In this document: positions 23,427-31,938 of the stretch, piece by piece
Layout: every line of letters begins with the position of its first letter
Numbering within the stretch: position 1 is the stretch's first letter
NCBI RefSeq assembly: GCF_020164955.1
Contig: NZ_JAIUHG010000024.1
Location: 42,555-106,554 of the forward strand
DNA: 64,000 nt
Direction: 5' to 3'
DNA from: Mesorhizobium sp. CA8
Lineage (GTDB): Bacteria > Pseudomonadota > Alphaproteobacteria > Rhizobiales > Rhizobiaceae
Position numbers and translations under genes: made by a program
The notes under the pieces: model-generated
The model's input: the letters and a program-made list of their open reading frames with translations, nothing else
Database searches by the model: none
Told to the model about the DNA's origin: nothing

Positions 23427-24587
23427 CTACCGCATATTCCCCGTATGCCCCTGCGAGTAGCGCCCCGGCTGCGGCCACACGGTGAGGCCATGCGGCTCCG
23501 CGCCGACGCGGATCTTGATCACCGCGCCGCTCATCGTGTCGATCATATAGACCTCGCTGTCGAAGCGGCCGGAGAGCCATAGCTGCCTGCCGTCGGCGCT
23601 GACATTGCCCATGTCGGGGCTGCCGCCGCCGGGAATCGGCCATTGCGCGACCACCGCGCGGGTGGCGAAGTCGATGACCGTGACGCTGCCCGGGCCCCTG
23701 GCCTTGCCCTGCTCCATCCTGTGCGAGCCGCGGTTCGAGACGTAGAGCCGCTTGCCGTCGCGGCTGACGACGAAGCCATGCGTGCCGATGCCGGTCGCAA
23801 TGAAGCCGATTTCCCGAAAATTGTCGCCGTCGACCAGGAACACGCCGTCATTCATCATGTCGGCCACGTAGAAGACCTTGCCGTCGGGCGACAGGCGGAT
23901 GTCCTGCGGCATGCCCATTTTCGAGAGGTCGAGGTGGCCCAGCACCCTCTGGTTCTTCAGGTCGATCTTGGCCAGGCCGCCGTCGCCATATTCGCAGGTG
24001 AAGATCGCGTAGGAGCCGTCGGCAGAGAAGTCGGCGTGGTTGATGCCGGGGCAGGTCGGCGTCGGCAGGCTCGATTTCAAGGCCATGGTGTGCGGGTCGC
24101 GGAAATCGAGCTGCTTCATCGCCTCGTCGACGATGATGGCGGCGCTGCCGTCCGGCATGAAATACAGATTGTAGGGGTCGTCGACCGGGATCTGCTGGCC
24201 GGGCTTGGCCGTCATCGGGTCGATCGGCGTCAGGCTGCCGTTCCTGCCGGTGCCGTTGTTGGCGACCCACAGCGTCTTGAGGTCCCAGGACGGCACGACA
24301 TGCTGCGGCTCGCTGCCGACCGGGAAGCGGCCGACCTCCTTTAAGGTGACAGTATCGATCACCGAGACGCTGTTGGAGGAACGGTTCGGCACATAGACGC
24401 GCGACAGCGCGCCGGCCGTGGCGGGACTCAGATGGCCGGCCTTGGTCTGGCTGTAGATGTTGACCGGGGGAGGCGCCGGATCGGAGCAATCCTCCGGGCA
24501 GGTATCGGCCACGGCTCGAGCCGGAAACATGGCGAGCAGGACAAGCGGCGCACAAAGGTGGGCGAAGCGCAGGACGATATCGATCAT
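23427..24587 (-). CDS. Secreted YVTN-type beta-propeller protein
   Basis: A 386-residue protein with a Sec signal peptide (hydrophobic 5-22, cleavage near AVADT) followed by repeated beta-propeller blades. YVTN-like repeats are seen as VYVPNRSSNSVSVIDT, VFYVADMMNDGVFLVDG and LYVSNRGSHRMEQG. The mature N terminus has CPEDCSD, a possible disulfide. The ATG at 24587 directly precedes the signal peptide. Such proteins act as periplasmic scaffolds or binding modules, and no enzyme motif is visible. It is not clearly co-transcribed with its neighbours: arsR starts 204 bases past its stop. Confidence 0.82.
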   Translation of the reverse strand: MIDIVLRFAHLCAPLVLLAMFPARAVADTCPEDCSDPAPPPVNIYSQTKAGHLSPATAGALSRVYVPNRSSNSVSVIDTVTLKEVGRFPVGSEPQHVVPSWDLKTLWVANNGTGRNGSLTPIDPMTAKPGQQIPVDDPYNLYFMPDGSAAIIVDEAMKQLDFRDPHTMALKSSLPTPTCPGINHADFSADGSYAIFTCEYGDGGLAKIDLKNQRVLGHLDLSKMGMPQDIRLSPDGKVFYVADMMNDGVFLVDGDNFREIGFIATGIGTHGFVVSRDGKRLYVSNRGSHRMEQGKARGPGSVTVIDFATRAVVAQWPIPGGGSPDMGNVSADGRQLWLSGRFDSEVYMIDTMSGAVIKIRVGAEPHGLTVWPQPGRYSQGHTGNMR

Positions 24588-24658
24588 TTGGAGTGCTTTG
24601 TGGTGAAGGCCGGCCGGGTCCGGCCGCCGCAAGCCATAGCCGGTGTCTCGCCGCCCCT

Positions 24659-25939
24659 CTAGCGTCTTTTCAGCAGGCTCCGCATGCGATTGCGCAGGAT
24701 GCGCGCCATGTTGCGAGTCTCGCGGTAGAGATGCAGTTGCGAGGCGGCCTGCCGGGCCAGCCGGTCGGCGTCCGGCGTCAACCCAATCACCAGCGTGCCC
24801 GTCGGCTTGCGCTCGCTCCACAGGCGGCTCATCACCGGATGGTCCGGAACCGCGCAGGAATCGGTCATGACGATGTTTGGATCGTCGAGATGCTGCCTGG
24901 TCACCTCGATCATCAAAAGCGTGCCCGGCGAATAGGCGGAGAGCGTCTCGTCATAGGCCGTCTTCCAGGTATAGGCGACGCCGGCTTCGACGAAGACGAT
25001 CAGGCAGGCGATGGTGCGGCCATCGAGCGTCAAAAGGTGGATGCGGCACATGTCCTGCTCGGCCAGCCGGTGCACGGCCTCGCGGGCGAAGGCGGCGCGG
25101 TAGCGGTCGATCGCCATCGCGGTGCGCTCGCGGCCTTTCCAGCCGGCCGCTTCCAGCGTCAGGAAGCTTTCGATGGCGTGGCGGATCTCATCCGGCCCGC
25201 GCGCCACGACGTGCTCGAGCCTGCCTTGATCGGCAAGGCGCCGCTTCAGGCGGCGGAATTCGCGGTAGTGATGCGCCCGCAGCGACGCCTTGAGGTAGTC
25301 CTCGCCGTCGGCGTCGCTCTCCAGCACCGGACGTTCGACCTTGCCGGTGGTCACCATGGTCAAGCCACGGCTGTCGGCAAAGGAGGTGAGCAGGCTCGCC
25401 ACCGGACCGTCGAGGCGCATATCGGGCAGCACCAAGACCCTGGGCAGCTTGAGATGCGGCCTCGACAGCATCGAGAAGAAATCCTCGATGACGCCGATGG
25501 GATCGTCGCGGTCGACCAGCGGCGTGCCGAGCGGGCCGAACGGGCTCGACCATGTGCGCATCACCGGAACGCCGAGCGGGATCGCCGGCCGCTCGACCGA
25601 GAAGGGCACCAGAAGGCGCAGCCGGTTGCGATACTCGTCGCCGTCGCGGATGACGGCCAGCCGCACCTCGCGGTCTTCCAGCCGCGGCATGGCCGGCGCC
25701 AGGAAACGCGGGTTGAAGAAGACATTGGGCTCGATCGTGCGGGCGCTGAGATAGTCGAGCTCCTCGACAAGGTCGAAGCCGGCCGAGGCCGGGTAGATGG
25801 CTAGCTTGCGTTCCGGCCTGTTGCTGGCGAAGAGCTCGATATGGGCCGGGTCGGCCTCGCGCGCCAAGCCGGCAAGGTTGGAGACCATGGCGCCGGCGGG
25901 GCCGCCGCTGGTCTCTTCGAGCAACGGGACGGCGGCCAT
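24659..25939 (-). CDS. CelD/BcsL-like GNAT acetyltransferase
   Basis: A 426-residue cytoplasmic protein with a C-terminal GNAT domain of the Acetyltransf_6 (CelD/FemAB-like) type. Characteristic segments are HYREFRRLKRRL (about 228-239), FLTLEAAGWKGRERTAM (about 262-278) and the late YSPGTLLMIEV (about 345-355). Relatives sit in cellulose or exopolysaccharide clusters and may acylate sugar precursors. The ATG overlaps the flippase stop by one base (TGATG), so the two proteins are made together and likely act on the same surface glycan. Confidence 0.82.
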   Translation of the reverse strand: MAAVPLLEETSGGPAGAMVSNLAGLAREADPAHIELFASNRPERKLAIYPASAGFDLVEELDYLSARTIEPNVFFNPRFLAPAMPRLEDREVRLAVIRDGDEYRNRLRLLVPFSVERPAIPLGVPVMRTWSSPFGPLGTPLVDRDDPIGVIEDFFSMLSRPHLKLPRVLVLPDMRLDGPVASLLTSFADSRGLTMVTTGKVERPVLESDADGEDYLKASLRAHHYREFRRLKRRLADQGRLEHVVARGPDEIRHAIESFLTLEAAGWKGRERTAMAIDRYRAAFAREAVHRLAEQDMCRIHLLTLDGRTIACLIVFVEAGVAYTWKTAYDETLSAYSPGTLLMIEVTRQHLDDPNIVMTDSCAVPDHPVMSRLWSERKPTGTLVIGLTPDADRLARQAASQLHLYRETRNMARILRNRMRSLLKRR

Positions 25940-27342
25940 CAGGCGATTTCCTTCTTTGCAGGCACGAAGATCGCCATCACGATGCCGAGCTTGCGCCAGA
26001 CAGTGAAGGAGAGCGCGCTGGCCTCGAAGACCATGGCGAGGCTGGTGGCGATGGCCGCGCCCCAGAGGCCGAACAGCGGAATGAGGACCACGTTGAGGCC
26101 GATATTGAGGGCAAGCGTCATGGCATAGACGGCGGCGCAGATGTTCTGGTTGCCGCTCATGGTGAGCAGGCTCTCGCAGGGGCCGACGGCGGCGCGCGCC
26201 ACGACGCCCAGCACCAGCAGGAAGAGCAGCGGATAGCCGGCGGTGAATTCGGGACCGAACAGCACCAGCATCGGCTCGCCCAGCGCCAGCACCAGTAGCG
26301 CCATCAGCAGCGAGGGCCAGAAGGTCCAGGAGACGGTCTCGCGGGCGAAGGCGGCAAGCCGATGCGGCTCGCCATGGGTGAATTGGGCGTAGCGCTGGGC
26401 AACGCCGGCCTTGACCGCGAAATAAACGAAATGCACCAGCGCCAGCGTCTTCACCGTGGCGAAATAGACGGCAACATCATTGGGATCGAGATAGGCGCCC
26501 ACCATCAGCACGTCGGCGTTGGTGAGCAGGAAGAAGAAGCCCTCGACCAGGAAGATCGGCAGCGAAACGAGGATCCACTGGCCGAAATGCACGGTCATTG
26601 GCCCGGGCAGGATTCTTTTGTCCATGCGCGAGGTGACGGCCATCAACTGGCCGAGCGTGGTGACATAGGTTGCGGCGATCGACGCGAAGATCGCGGTCTT
26701 GGCGTCGGGCACATAGTGCAGGCCAAGCATCAGCGCCATGAACATCAGGATCAGCACCGGGCGCACCAGATAGGTGGGCGACAGCGCCAGCAGCGCCCAG
26801 GAATTGGCGCGCGCCAGCCCCTGAAGAAGATCGCCGAGCGCGATCATCGGCAGGCAGATGACGCCGAGGATGAAAGGGATGACGTAGTAGTTCTCGATCC
26901 AGTCCGAGGCGAGCCACACGCCAAGCGCGCCAAGGCCTGCCACCAGAGTCGAGGCGACGAGCACGAAAAGGCGGCTCGCCTGCACGATGCCGCGCAGCTC
27001 GGCCAGCATGCCGCGCTCGCGATATTCGGGAATGAAACGGATGACCGAGGTGTGGAAGCCGAGGCAGGCGAGATTGCCGACGATGACCATCGTTACCCAG
27101 ACCAGCACCGAGATACCGTATTCGAACGAGCCCATCCAGCGTGCCATCAGCACCTGGCTGACGAAGGCGATGAAGGCACTGATGATACGGATGGAAAAGG
27201 CGATCAGCGACATGCGCCCGGCTTCGCCGCGCTCGTCGGCGGTGAACAGAACGGCATCGATGCGGCCAAGCAACGGCCGCATGCGCAGCGCCCAGCGCTG
27301 CGGCAGGAACCGCCCGGCAGTCGTTGCCGCGGAAAAGCGCAC
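25939..27342 (-). CDS. Polysaccharide flippase (MOP/Wzx-like)
   Basis: Membrane protein of 467 residues with about 12-14 hydrophobic helices, of the MOP superfamily (polysaccharide or O-antigen flippases). The N-terminal helix pair includes AFVSQVLMARWMGSFEYG, typical of Polysacc_synt proteins. GTG at 27342 gives the longest form, and ATG at 27282 would remove a basic 20-residue leader. It should move lipid-linked sugar units across the inner membrane. It is followed immediately by the CelD-like acetyltransferase. No glycosyltransferase or polymerase gene is nearby, so this is a small satellite locus. Confidence 0.85.
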   Translation of the reverse strand: MRFSAATTAGRFLPQRWALRMRPLLGRIDAVLFTADERGEAGRMSLIAFSIRIISAFIAFVSQVLMARWMGSFEYGISVLVWVTMVIVGNLACLGFHTSVIRFIPEYRERGMLAELRGIVQASRLFVLVASTLVAGLGALGVWLASDWIENYYVIPFILGVICLPMIALGDLLQGLARANSWALLALSPTYLVRPVLILMFMALMLGLHYVPDAKTAIFASIAATYVTTLGQLMAVTSRMDKRILPGPMTVHFGQWILVSLPIFLVEGFFFLLTNADVLMVGAYLDPNDVAVYFATVKTLALVHFVYFAVKAGVAQRYAQFTHGEPHRLAAFARETVSWTFWPSLLMALLVLALGEPMLVLFGPEFTAGYPLLFLLVLGVVARAAVGPCESLLTMSGNQNICAAVYAMTLALNIGLNVVLIPLFGLWGAAIATSLAMVFEASALSFTVWRKLGIVMAIFVPAKKEIA

Positions 27343-27657
27343 CCCGAATACTCTCCGTTTTCCAGCCTCTTTCCAAGGTTTCGGTCTATCCGAAACACCT
27401 TAAGAAAGGGTGGGTGGGGTGCTTCCTTCTCCCCGGTCACGGGGAGCGGTGGCGGCAGGCGGATGAGAGGCAGAGCCGGCTTCGGAAATTTGGGATGAAC
27501 CGCGTGTCGAAAAGGTTCTTTGCGGGAGGGGTCCTAAACAGGGTGATCATCCTCTGTCAGATACGAGGGGGCGGCCGATCGCAATCGCCGGCGCCGCCCC
27601 TCATCCGACCCTTCGGGCCACCTTCTCCCCGTGAAACGGGGAGAAGGAAAGGGTGTC
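27343..27657. repeat. Intergenic region with two copies of an interspersed repeat
   Basis: No gene is seen in these 315 bases. They hold two copies of the CTCATCCG...CTTCTCCCCG..CGGGGAGAAGG element in opposite orientation: one read on the minus strand at about 27417-27476 and one on the plus strand at about 27597-27650. The second has the hairpin CTTCTCCCCGTGAAACGGGG and is close to the end of the downstream secreted-protein gene. A third copy is at 31878-31932. Confidence 0.65.
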
Positions 27658-28164
27658 TCACATCCCCTGCATCGCCTCGCAGGAGACGTTCGGGTTCATG
27701 TCGGCGAAGGCGCCGGTGGGGTTCTGCTTCCAGGCCCAGACATGCAGCTCATAGAAGGGGCCGAGGCCGTAGCGGTTGGGCGCGGTGTTGAAGTTGAACA
27801 GATGGCCCTCGAGCGAGGCGGGGCCCTTTGCGGTGATGTATTCGACGGCGATCAGCTTCAGCTTGCCGCCGGCCATCGGCTCGTACATCACCGCTTCAGG
27901 CTTGGCGACGTCAACGGCGTCGTCCTTCAGATAGGCCGCGTTGACGTAGTGGATGCCCATCGCGCCGCCGGTGAGGCCGCTGGCGCAGGGGATCGGCGCG
28001 TAGCCTTCAGCTTTCGCCACGGCGACGTCCTCGAAGCGGCTGTCCAGCGCCCGCACCTTTTCGGCAAGCGGATTGACGGTTTCTGCCGTGGCCGCGCCCG
28101 CCATCAGCATGATGATCGAGGCAGAAGCGCCGATAACGCATTTGGTCAAGGTCTGAATGTTCAT
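27658..28164 (-). CDS. Secreted protein of unknown function
   Basis: A 168-residue protein with a signal peptide (about 1-27, cleavage near GAATAE) and a soluble mature part of about 140 residues. Its blocks GAMGIHYVN (about 67-75), EPMAGGKLKLIAVEY and YGLGPFYELHVWAWKQNP (about 133-150) look like a conserved family also seen in other Rhizobiales, but I cannot name it. Two cysteines (about 60 and 163) could form a disulfide. The ATG at 28164 is the one that starts the signal peptide. It stands alone between repeat-bearing gaps. Confidence 0.65.
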   Translation of the reverse strand: MNIQTLTKCVIGASASIIMLMAGAATAETVNPLAEKVRALDSRFEDVAVAKAEGYAPIPCASGLTGGAMGIHYVNAAYLKDDAVDVAKPEAVMYEPMAGGKLKLIAVEYITAKGPASLEGHLFNFNTAPNRYGLGPFYELHVWAWKQNPTGAFADMNPNVSCEAMQGM

Positions 28165-28270
28165 TTGTCTCCCCAATTGAGGCGCGCAAGCGGCGGCAAT
28201 CGGCCAGTAAGGCCAACTCCGAACGCCGGCAGCGCCTGGCGATAAAAAGGATGGTCGCTGATCCCGACCA

Positions 28271-28354
28271 GAGCGGTTCACCAAACGAACCGCTCCAAGT
28301 CTTTGTTTTGCGCAATTCCGGACGGAAAACCGCTCCGCACTTTCCTGGAATTGC
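28271..28354. repeat. Interspersed palindromic repeat (GGAAAACCGCT family), copy 2
   Basis: Two hairpins in tandem. GAGCGGTTC (28271-28279) pairs with GAACCGCTC (28287-28295), and GCAATTCC (28312-28319) pairs with GGAATTGC (28347-28354). Between the latter lies GACGGAAAACCGCTCCGCAC, nearly identical to the element at 18065-18084. No gene is present. Confidence 0.7.
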
Positions 28355-28365
28355 CCGGTGCGGGA

Positions 28366-28515
28366 TCAGCGGTGATGCCACCAATATTCCCAGTACTCGC
28401 GCGGGTTTTCCCGCTCATGCAGGTCGATGTCGCGCTTCAGGTAATCGTCCTGCGGTGGGAGGAGACGGCGCCGGCTTCGCAGGGGCGAAAGCAACGCCGA
28501 CACAGCCCGTCGCAT
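28366..28515 (-). CDS. Possible small protein, 49 residues
   Basis: A short frame from the ATG at 28515 encoding a basic N terminus (MRRAVSALLSPLRSRRRLL) and an acidic, aromatic C terminus (REYWEYWWHHR). The composition and end are unlike random shadow frames and resemble small DUF3563-type proteins, but I cannot confirm the family. It lies downstream of the DUF4242 gene on the same strand, 112 bases after its stop, and could be co-transcribed. The next repeat element begins right after it. Confidence 0.35.
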   Translation of the reverse strand: MRRAVSALLSPLRSRRRLLPPQDDYLKRDIDLHERENPREYWEYWWHHR

Positions 28516-28627
28516 GAAGCCGCGCCGTGGCGGGACATTATCCGCTGCGGCGGATACACTCTCGCTATCCGGCACGGCGTCAGGTCCGCCGGCGATGGGT
28601 ACGGTCTGCCCAACATGGTCTGCCCGA

Positions 28628-28900
28628 TCAGCGATAAAAGTAGGGGTCGAGGACCCGGACCTCCGTGATCTTGTCGACGGGAAGCGAATTCTTCTGCGCG
28701 GTGCTGCGGATCGCCTCCGGCGAGGGCGCATCGTAAATGCAGAAGCTCTTGCTCTTGTCGGGCGAGACGAAGGATTGCACCCAGGTGACGCCTTTCTCGG
28801 CGTTGCGGGCGATGACGCCGCCCATCGCGGTTGCGCCGGCATCGTTCATCGGCACGTGCAGCCCATCGGGGAAGGTACGTTCAATCAGGTAACGAGGCAC
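28628..28900 (-). CDS. DUF4242-family small protein
   Basis: A 90-residue protein from a GTG at 28900, chosen because it gives the family start VPRYLIERTFPDG and has AAAGGA upstream. The later blocks GVTWVQSFVSPDKSKSFCIYDAPSPEAIR (partly quoted: VTWVQSFVSPDKSKSFCIY, about 44-62) match DUF4242, a small ferredoxin-like fold that in Streptomyces SCO4226 binds nickel. Metal binding here is inference. It is divergent from a large LuxR-type regulator 243 bases away, a pairing that suggests control by it. Confidence 0.8.
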   Translation of the reverse strand: MPRYLIERTFPDGLHVPMNDAGATAMGGVIARNAEKGVTWVQSFVSPDKSKSFCIYDAPSPEAIRSTAQKNSLPVDKITEVRVLDPYFYR

Positions 28901-29055
28901 GATCGGTTTCCTTTCATTGGTGAATTGCGCTCGGTTCAAGCGCGACCCAGCAGAAATCACCTTCGCGGAAGGCGCGCATCGGAGCCATTCCCCATATTGG
29001 CCGGGACGATTCCCTATCTTTGCGACGTTTTATGTGGAAGATAGCACCTCAATGT

Positions 29056-29087
29056 GTGGGAAGTCACATTTCTGTGCCGTTTCCCAC
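29056..29087. promoter_or_regulatory. Inverted repeat in the DUF4242/LuxR divergent region
   Basis: GTGGGAA (29056-29062) and TTCCCAC (29081-29087) form a perfect 7-bp inverted repeat with an 18-base spacer, 57 bases before the regulator's ATG. It is a possible binding site for the adjacent LuxR-type protein. This is sequence-only evidence. Confidence 0.35.
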
Positions 29088-29143
29088 GCTATCGCGGCGG
29101 CGGCCGCCACGATGGAAAATTCTGGTTTCGCGAGAGAGTGACG

Positions 29144-31729
29144 ATGCTTCTGGAACGGCAGACGCAACTGCAGCAAATGGATGCCTTGCTGGCAGATGCA
29201 ACAGGCGGGCGCGGCCGCGTCGTGGTCCTGTCGGGGGAAGCCGGCGCCGGCAAGACGGCGCTGGCCGAGGCGTTCGCAAGTCGCTTGGGCGAGGGGCTGA
29301 TCGTGCTTCGCAGCGCCTGCGAGGACCTCTCTATTCCCGATCCGCTGGGGCCGCTTTACGATCTGGCCCGCGAGGCGCACTGGGAGCCGCCGCGGGCGAT
29401 CGACGACCGCCAGGTGCAGCGCCTGCCATTGTTTTCCGAGGCGCTCGACGTCTTCGAGGCGAAAGGCCCATGCCTGCTCGTCATCGAGGATCTGCACTGG
29501 GCCGATGACGCGACACTCGATTTCGTGCGTTTCCTCGGCCGGCGTATTGCAAACACGCACATCCTGCTTCTGATCACGGCGCGCACCGACCGCAGCGAAG
29601 GACAGATGCGTGTGCGCCGGGCGCTCGGCGAGATACCGGCGGGCAATATCCAACGCATAGAAGTGCCGCTGCTCAGCGAAAGCGCGGTGCTCTCGCTCGC
29701 CGCGGCTGCCGAGCGCGACGGCGACGCGATCTACCGCGCAACGGCGGGCAACGCCTTCTTCGTCACCGAGCTGCTCGCCGCCGCAGGCGATGGCGCGTTG
29801 CCGGCGAGCGTCCGCGACGCCGTGCTGGCGCGCGCCGAAAGATTGTCGCCGGGCGCCCGTTCGATGCTCGACGCTGTCTCGGTGTTTCCGCGCCGCGCCG
29901 ATGCCTGGGCGCTGAGCGGCCTTTGCGGAATTGCCGCCGCCGGCCAACTCGCCGAATGCGTGGCCCACGGCCTGCTCGAGGATTTCGGCGACGGCTATGC
30001 CTTCCGGCACGAGATCGCCCGCACGGCCATCGAGATGGCGCTGACGCCCAGCAAACGGCGGGAGTACAATGAGCGTGCCCTGGCAGCCTTGCGGGACAAT
30101 CCGCAGGTCGCCACCGCAAGGTTGGTGCATCATGCCGTGGAAGCGCAAAACCTGGACGTGGTGCGCGAGCTCGCGCCGGTCGCCGCGCGGGAGGCATCTC
30201 GCGTCGGCGCGCATCGCGATGCGGCGGGCTATTACGAGGTCGCCCTGCGCTACGCGGATACTCTGCCGATCGAGAAGCAGGCGGAGCTTTACGAAGGCCA
30301 TGCGTTCGAGTGCCACCTGATCGGCCGCGTCGACACGGCGATGGAAGCACAAGGCCGGGCGCGCCAGCTGCGCCAGGCGCTGGGGGATCGGCTGAAGGAA
30401 GGCGACAGCCTCAGGTGCTTGTCACGCTTGGCCTATCTGCTCGGCGATCGCGAGTCGGCGGACCGGTTCGGATCACAGGCCATGGAGCTTTTGGAAACGG
30501 CTCCCGACAGTCCCGAACTCGCCATGGCCTATTCCAATCTCTCGCAGCTGGCGATGCTGGCCGAGCGGCTCGAGGAGACGCTTAGGTTCGGCGGCAAGGC
30601 CGTCGAACTGGCGGAGCGGCTCAACCGACCGGACATCCTTTGCCACGCCCTCAACAATGTCGGGGCGGCCGGGCAATGGCTGGATTTCGCCAAGGGGCGG
30701 CGCGATCTCGCCCGCAGTCTTGGAATTGCGCTGTCGGGCAACTTTCAGGAGCACGCCGCGCGGGCCTTCACCAACTGCGCCTGCGTCGAGATGAACAGGC
30801 TTAACTTCGATGAAGCGGCGGCGTTCCTGGATCGCGGCATCGGCTATTGCGTCGAGAACGATCTCGCGACCTGGCGCGACTATATGCGCGGCGTGCAGGC
30901 GCAGCTCCTGCTCAGGCTCGGCCATTGGGACGATGCCGCGGCCATGGCGCATGAGGTTGTCGACGATGAAGCAACGACGCCGTTGGTGCGCTATCCCTCA
31001 CTCGTCGCGCTGGCCCGCTTGCGCATCCGCAGGGGAGACCCGTCGGCCGAGCCGGTTCTCGACGAGATGAGGCTGTTTCTCGACAAGGGCATGGAGCTGC
31101 AACGACTTGTGCCCTTCGCCTCGGTGATGGCCGAACTGGCATGGCTGGGCGAGGGGAACAGGGACGAAGCGCTGCGCCTCATCGCCCTTGCCGAAAGCCT
31201 TGCGCCGACGCGGGCGGTGTTCGGCGAACTGGCGATATGGCGGCAGCTTTTGTTGCCTGAAAGCGATCCCGGCGACACCGACGGAATGGCTGAGCCGCAT
31301 CGCCTGCAACTGCTTGGCGACTGGCGTGCCGCCGCCGCGCTCTGGACGAAAATGGATGCCCCCTTCGAGCGGGCGCTCGCGTTGCTGAGGGGCGACGAGG
31401 CAGCGCGGCGCGAGGCGCTCGATGGTTTCGAGGCGCTCGGCGCAAGGCCGGTGGCGCAGCATGTGCGCGGCCTCATGCGGCAGAGCGGGTTGATTCATAT
31501 CGCAAGAGGGCCAAGACAAGCGACGCGCGCCAACCAGGCCGGCCTCACGCAGCGCCAGATGGAAGTGCTGGAACTTCTCGAGCGAGGCTTTTCCAACAAG
31601 AAGATCGCCGCGCATCTGACAATTTCGCCCAAGACGGTCGATCACCATGTCTCGGCAGTGCTGGAGAAGCTGGAAGTCATCTCGCGCGGCGAGGCGGCGG
31701 CCGCGGCGCGCGCGTCGGGGCTGGTGTGA
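29144..31729 (+). CDS. LuxR-family regulator with AAA ATPase domain (LAL/MalT-like)
   Basis: A large one-component regulator of 861 residues. An N-terminal STAND/AAA ATPase domain has a Walker A motif at 31-38 (GEAGAGKT) and a Walker B in CLLVIEDLHWAD (about 111-122). The middle is helical and TPR-like (about 330-720). The C-terminal LuxR HTH occupies about 797-858 (LTQRQMEVLELLERG, IAAHLTISPKTVDHH). I chose ATG 29144 because it places the ATPase at the start. The frame also extends upstream to 29054 into the promoter region. It is divergent from the DUF4242 gene, its probable target. The inducer is unknown. Confidence 0.88.
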   Translation: MLLERQTQLQQMDALLADATGGRGRVVVLSGEAGAGKTALAEAFASRLGEGLIVLRSACEDLSIPDPLGPLYDLAREAHWEPPRAIDDRQVQRLPLFSEALDVFEAKGPCLLVIEDLHWADDATLDFVRFLGRRIANTHILLLITARTDRSEGQMRVRRALGEIPAGNIQRIEVPLLSESAVLSLAAAAERDGDAIYRATAGNAFFVTELLAAAGDGALPASVRDAVLARAERLSPGARSMLDAVSVFPRRADAWALSGLCGIAAAGQLAECVAHGLLEDFGDGYAFRHEIARTAIEMALTPSKRREYNERALAALRDNPQVATARLVHHAVEAQNLDVVRELAPVAAREASRVGAHRDAAGYYEVALRYADTLPIEKQAELYEGHAFECHLIGRVDTAMEAQGRARQLRQALGDRLKEGDSLRCLSRLAYLLGDRESADRFGSQAMELLETAPDSPELAMAYSNLSQLAMLAERLEETLRFGGKAVELAERLNRPDILCHALNNVGAAGQWLDFAKGRRDLARSLGIALSGNFQEHAARAFTNCACVEMNRLNFDEAAAFLDRGIGYCVENDLATWRDYMRGVQAQLLLRLGHWDDAAAMAHEVVDDEATTPLVRYPSLVALARLRIRRGDPSAEPVLDEMRLFLDKGMELQRLVPFASVMAELAWLGEGNRDEALRLIALAESLAPTRAVFGELAIWRQLLLPESDPGDTDGMAEPHRLQLLGDWRAAAALWTKMDAPFERALALLRGDEAARREALDGFEALGARPVAQHVRGLMRQSGLIHIARGPRQATRANQAGLTQRQMEVLELLERGFSNKKIAAHLTISPKTVDHHVSAVLEKLEVISRGEAAAAARASGLV

Positions 31730-31759
31730 AGGCGGGAAGCTGAAATAAATCCGGGGTGC

Positions 31760-31855
31760 TAGATCAGGATGACGTTTCGTTGAATCGCCTGATCTAACTC
31801 TCTTGTAAGAGCATGATCTTCTCCGAAAACCGGTTCCCACTTTTCGGGATCATGC
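31760..31855. repeat. Compound interspersed repeat with two hairpins
   Basis: TAGATCAGG (31760-31768) pairs with CCTGATCTA (31788-31796). Then GCATGATC (31811-31818) pairs with GATCATGC (31848-31855), with the inner CCGAAAA/TTTTCGG (31823-31829, 31841-31847) extending the stem. The second hairpin is a widespread Rhizobiales element. Placed after the luxR gene it may aid 3'-end formation. Confidence 0.75.
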
Positions 31856-31877
31856 AATAACATCGCCGAACGCAGGC

Positions 31878-31932
31878 GCTGCCCCTCATCCGCCCTCCTG
31901 GCAGCTTCTCCCCGTTCAACGGGAGAAGGAAA
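31878..31932. repeat. CTCATCCG/CTTCTCCCC interspersed repeat, copy 3
   Basis: CTGCCCCTCATCCGCCCTCC followed by the hairpin CTTCTCCC-CGTTCAAC-GGGAGAAG. It is related to the two copies near 27.4-27.65 kb. It is located just beyond the 3' end of secA. No T run follows on the secA strand, so it is not a standard terminator. Confidence 0.65.
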
Positions 31933-31938
31933 AAGTGC

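Noticed and set aside
26362..27498. Plus-strand frame opposite the flippase
   Set aside because: Extremely His/Gln/Asp-rich, typical of antisense to a membrane protein gene.
29030..30352. A 440-residue minus-strand frame opposite the LuxR regulator
   Set aside because: Antisense to an intact ATPase-LuxR protein, with no motif.
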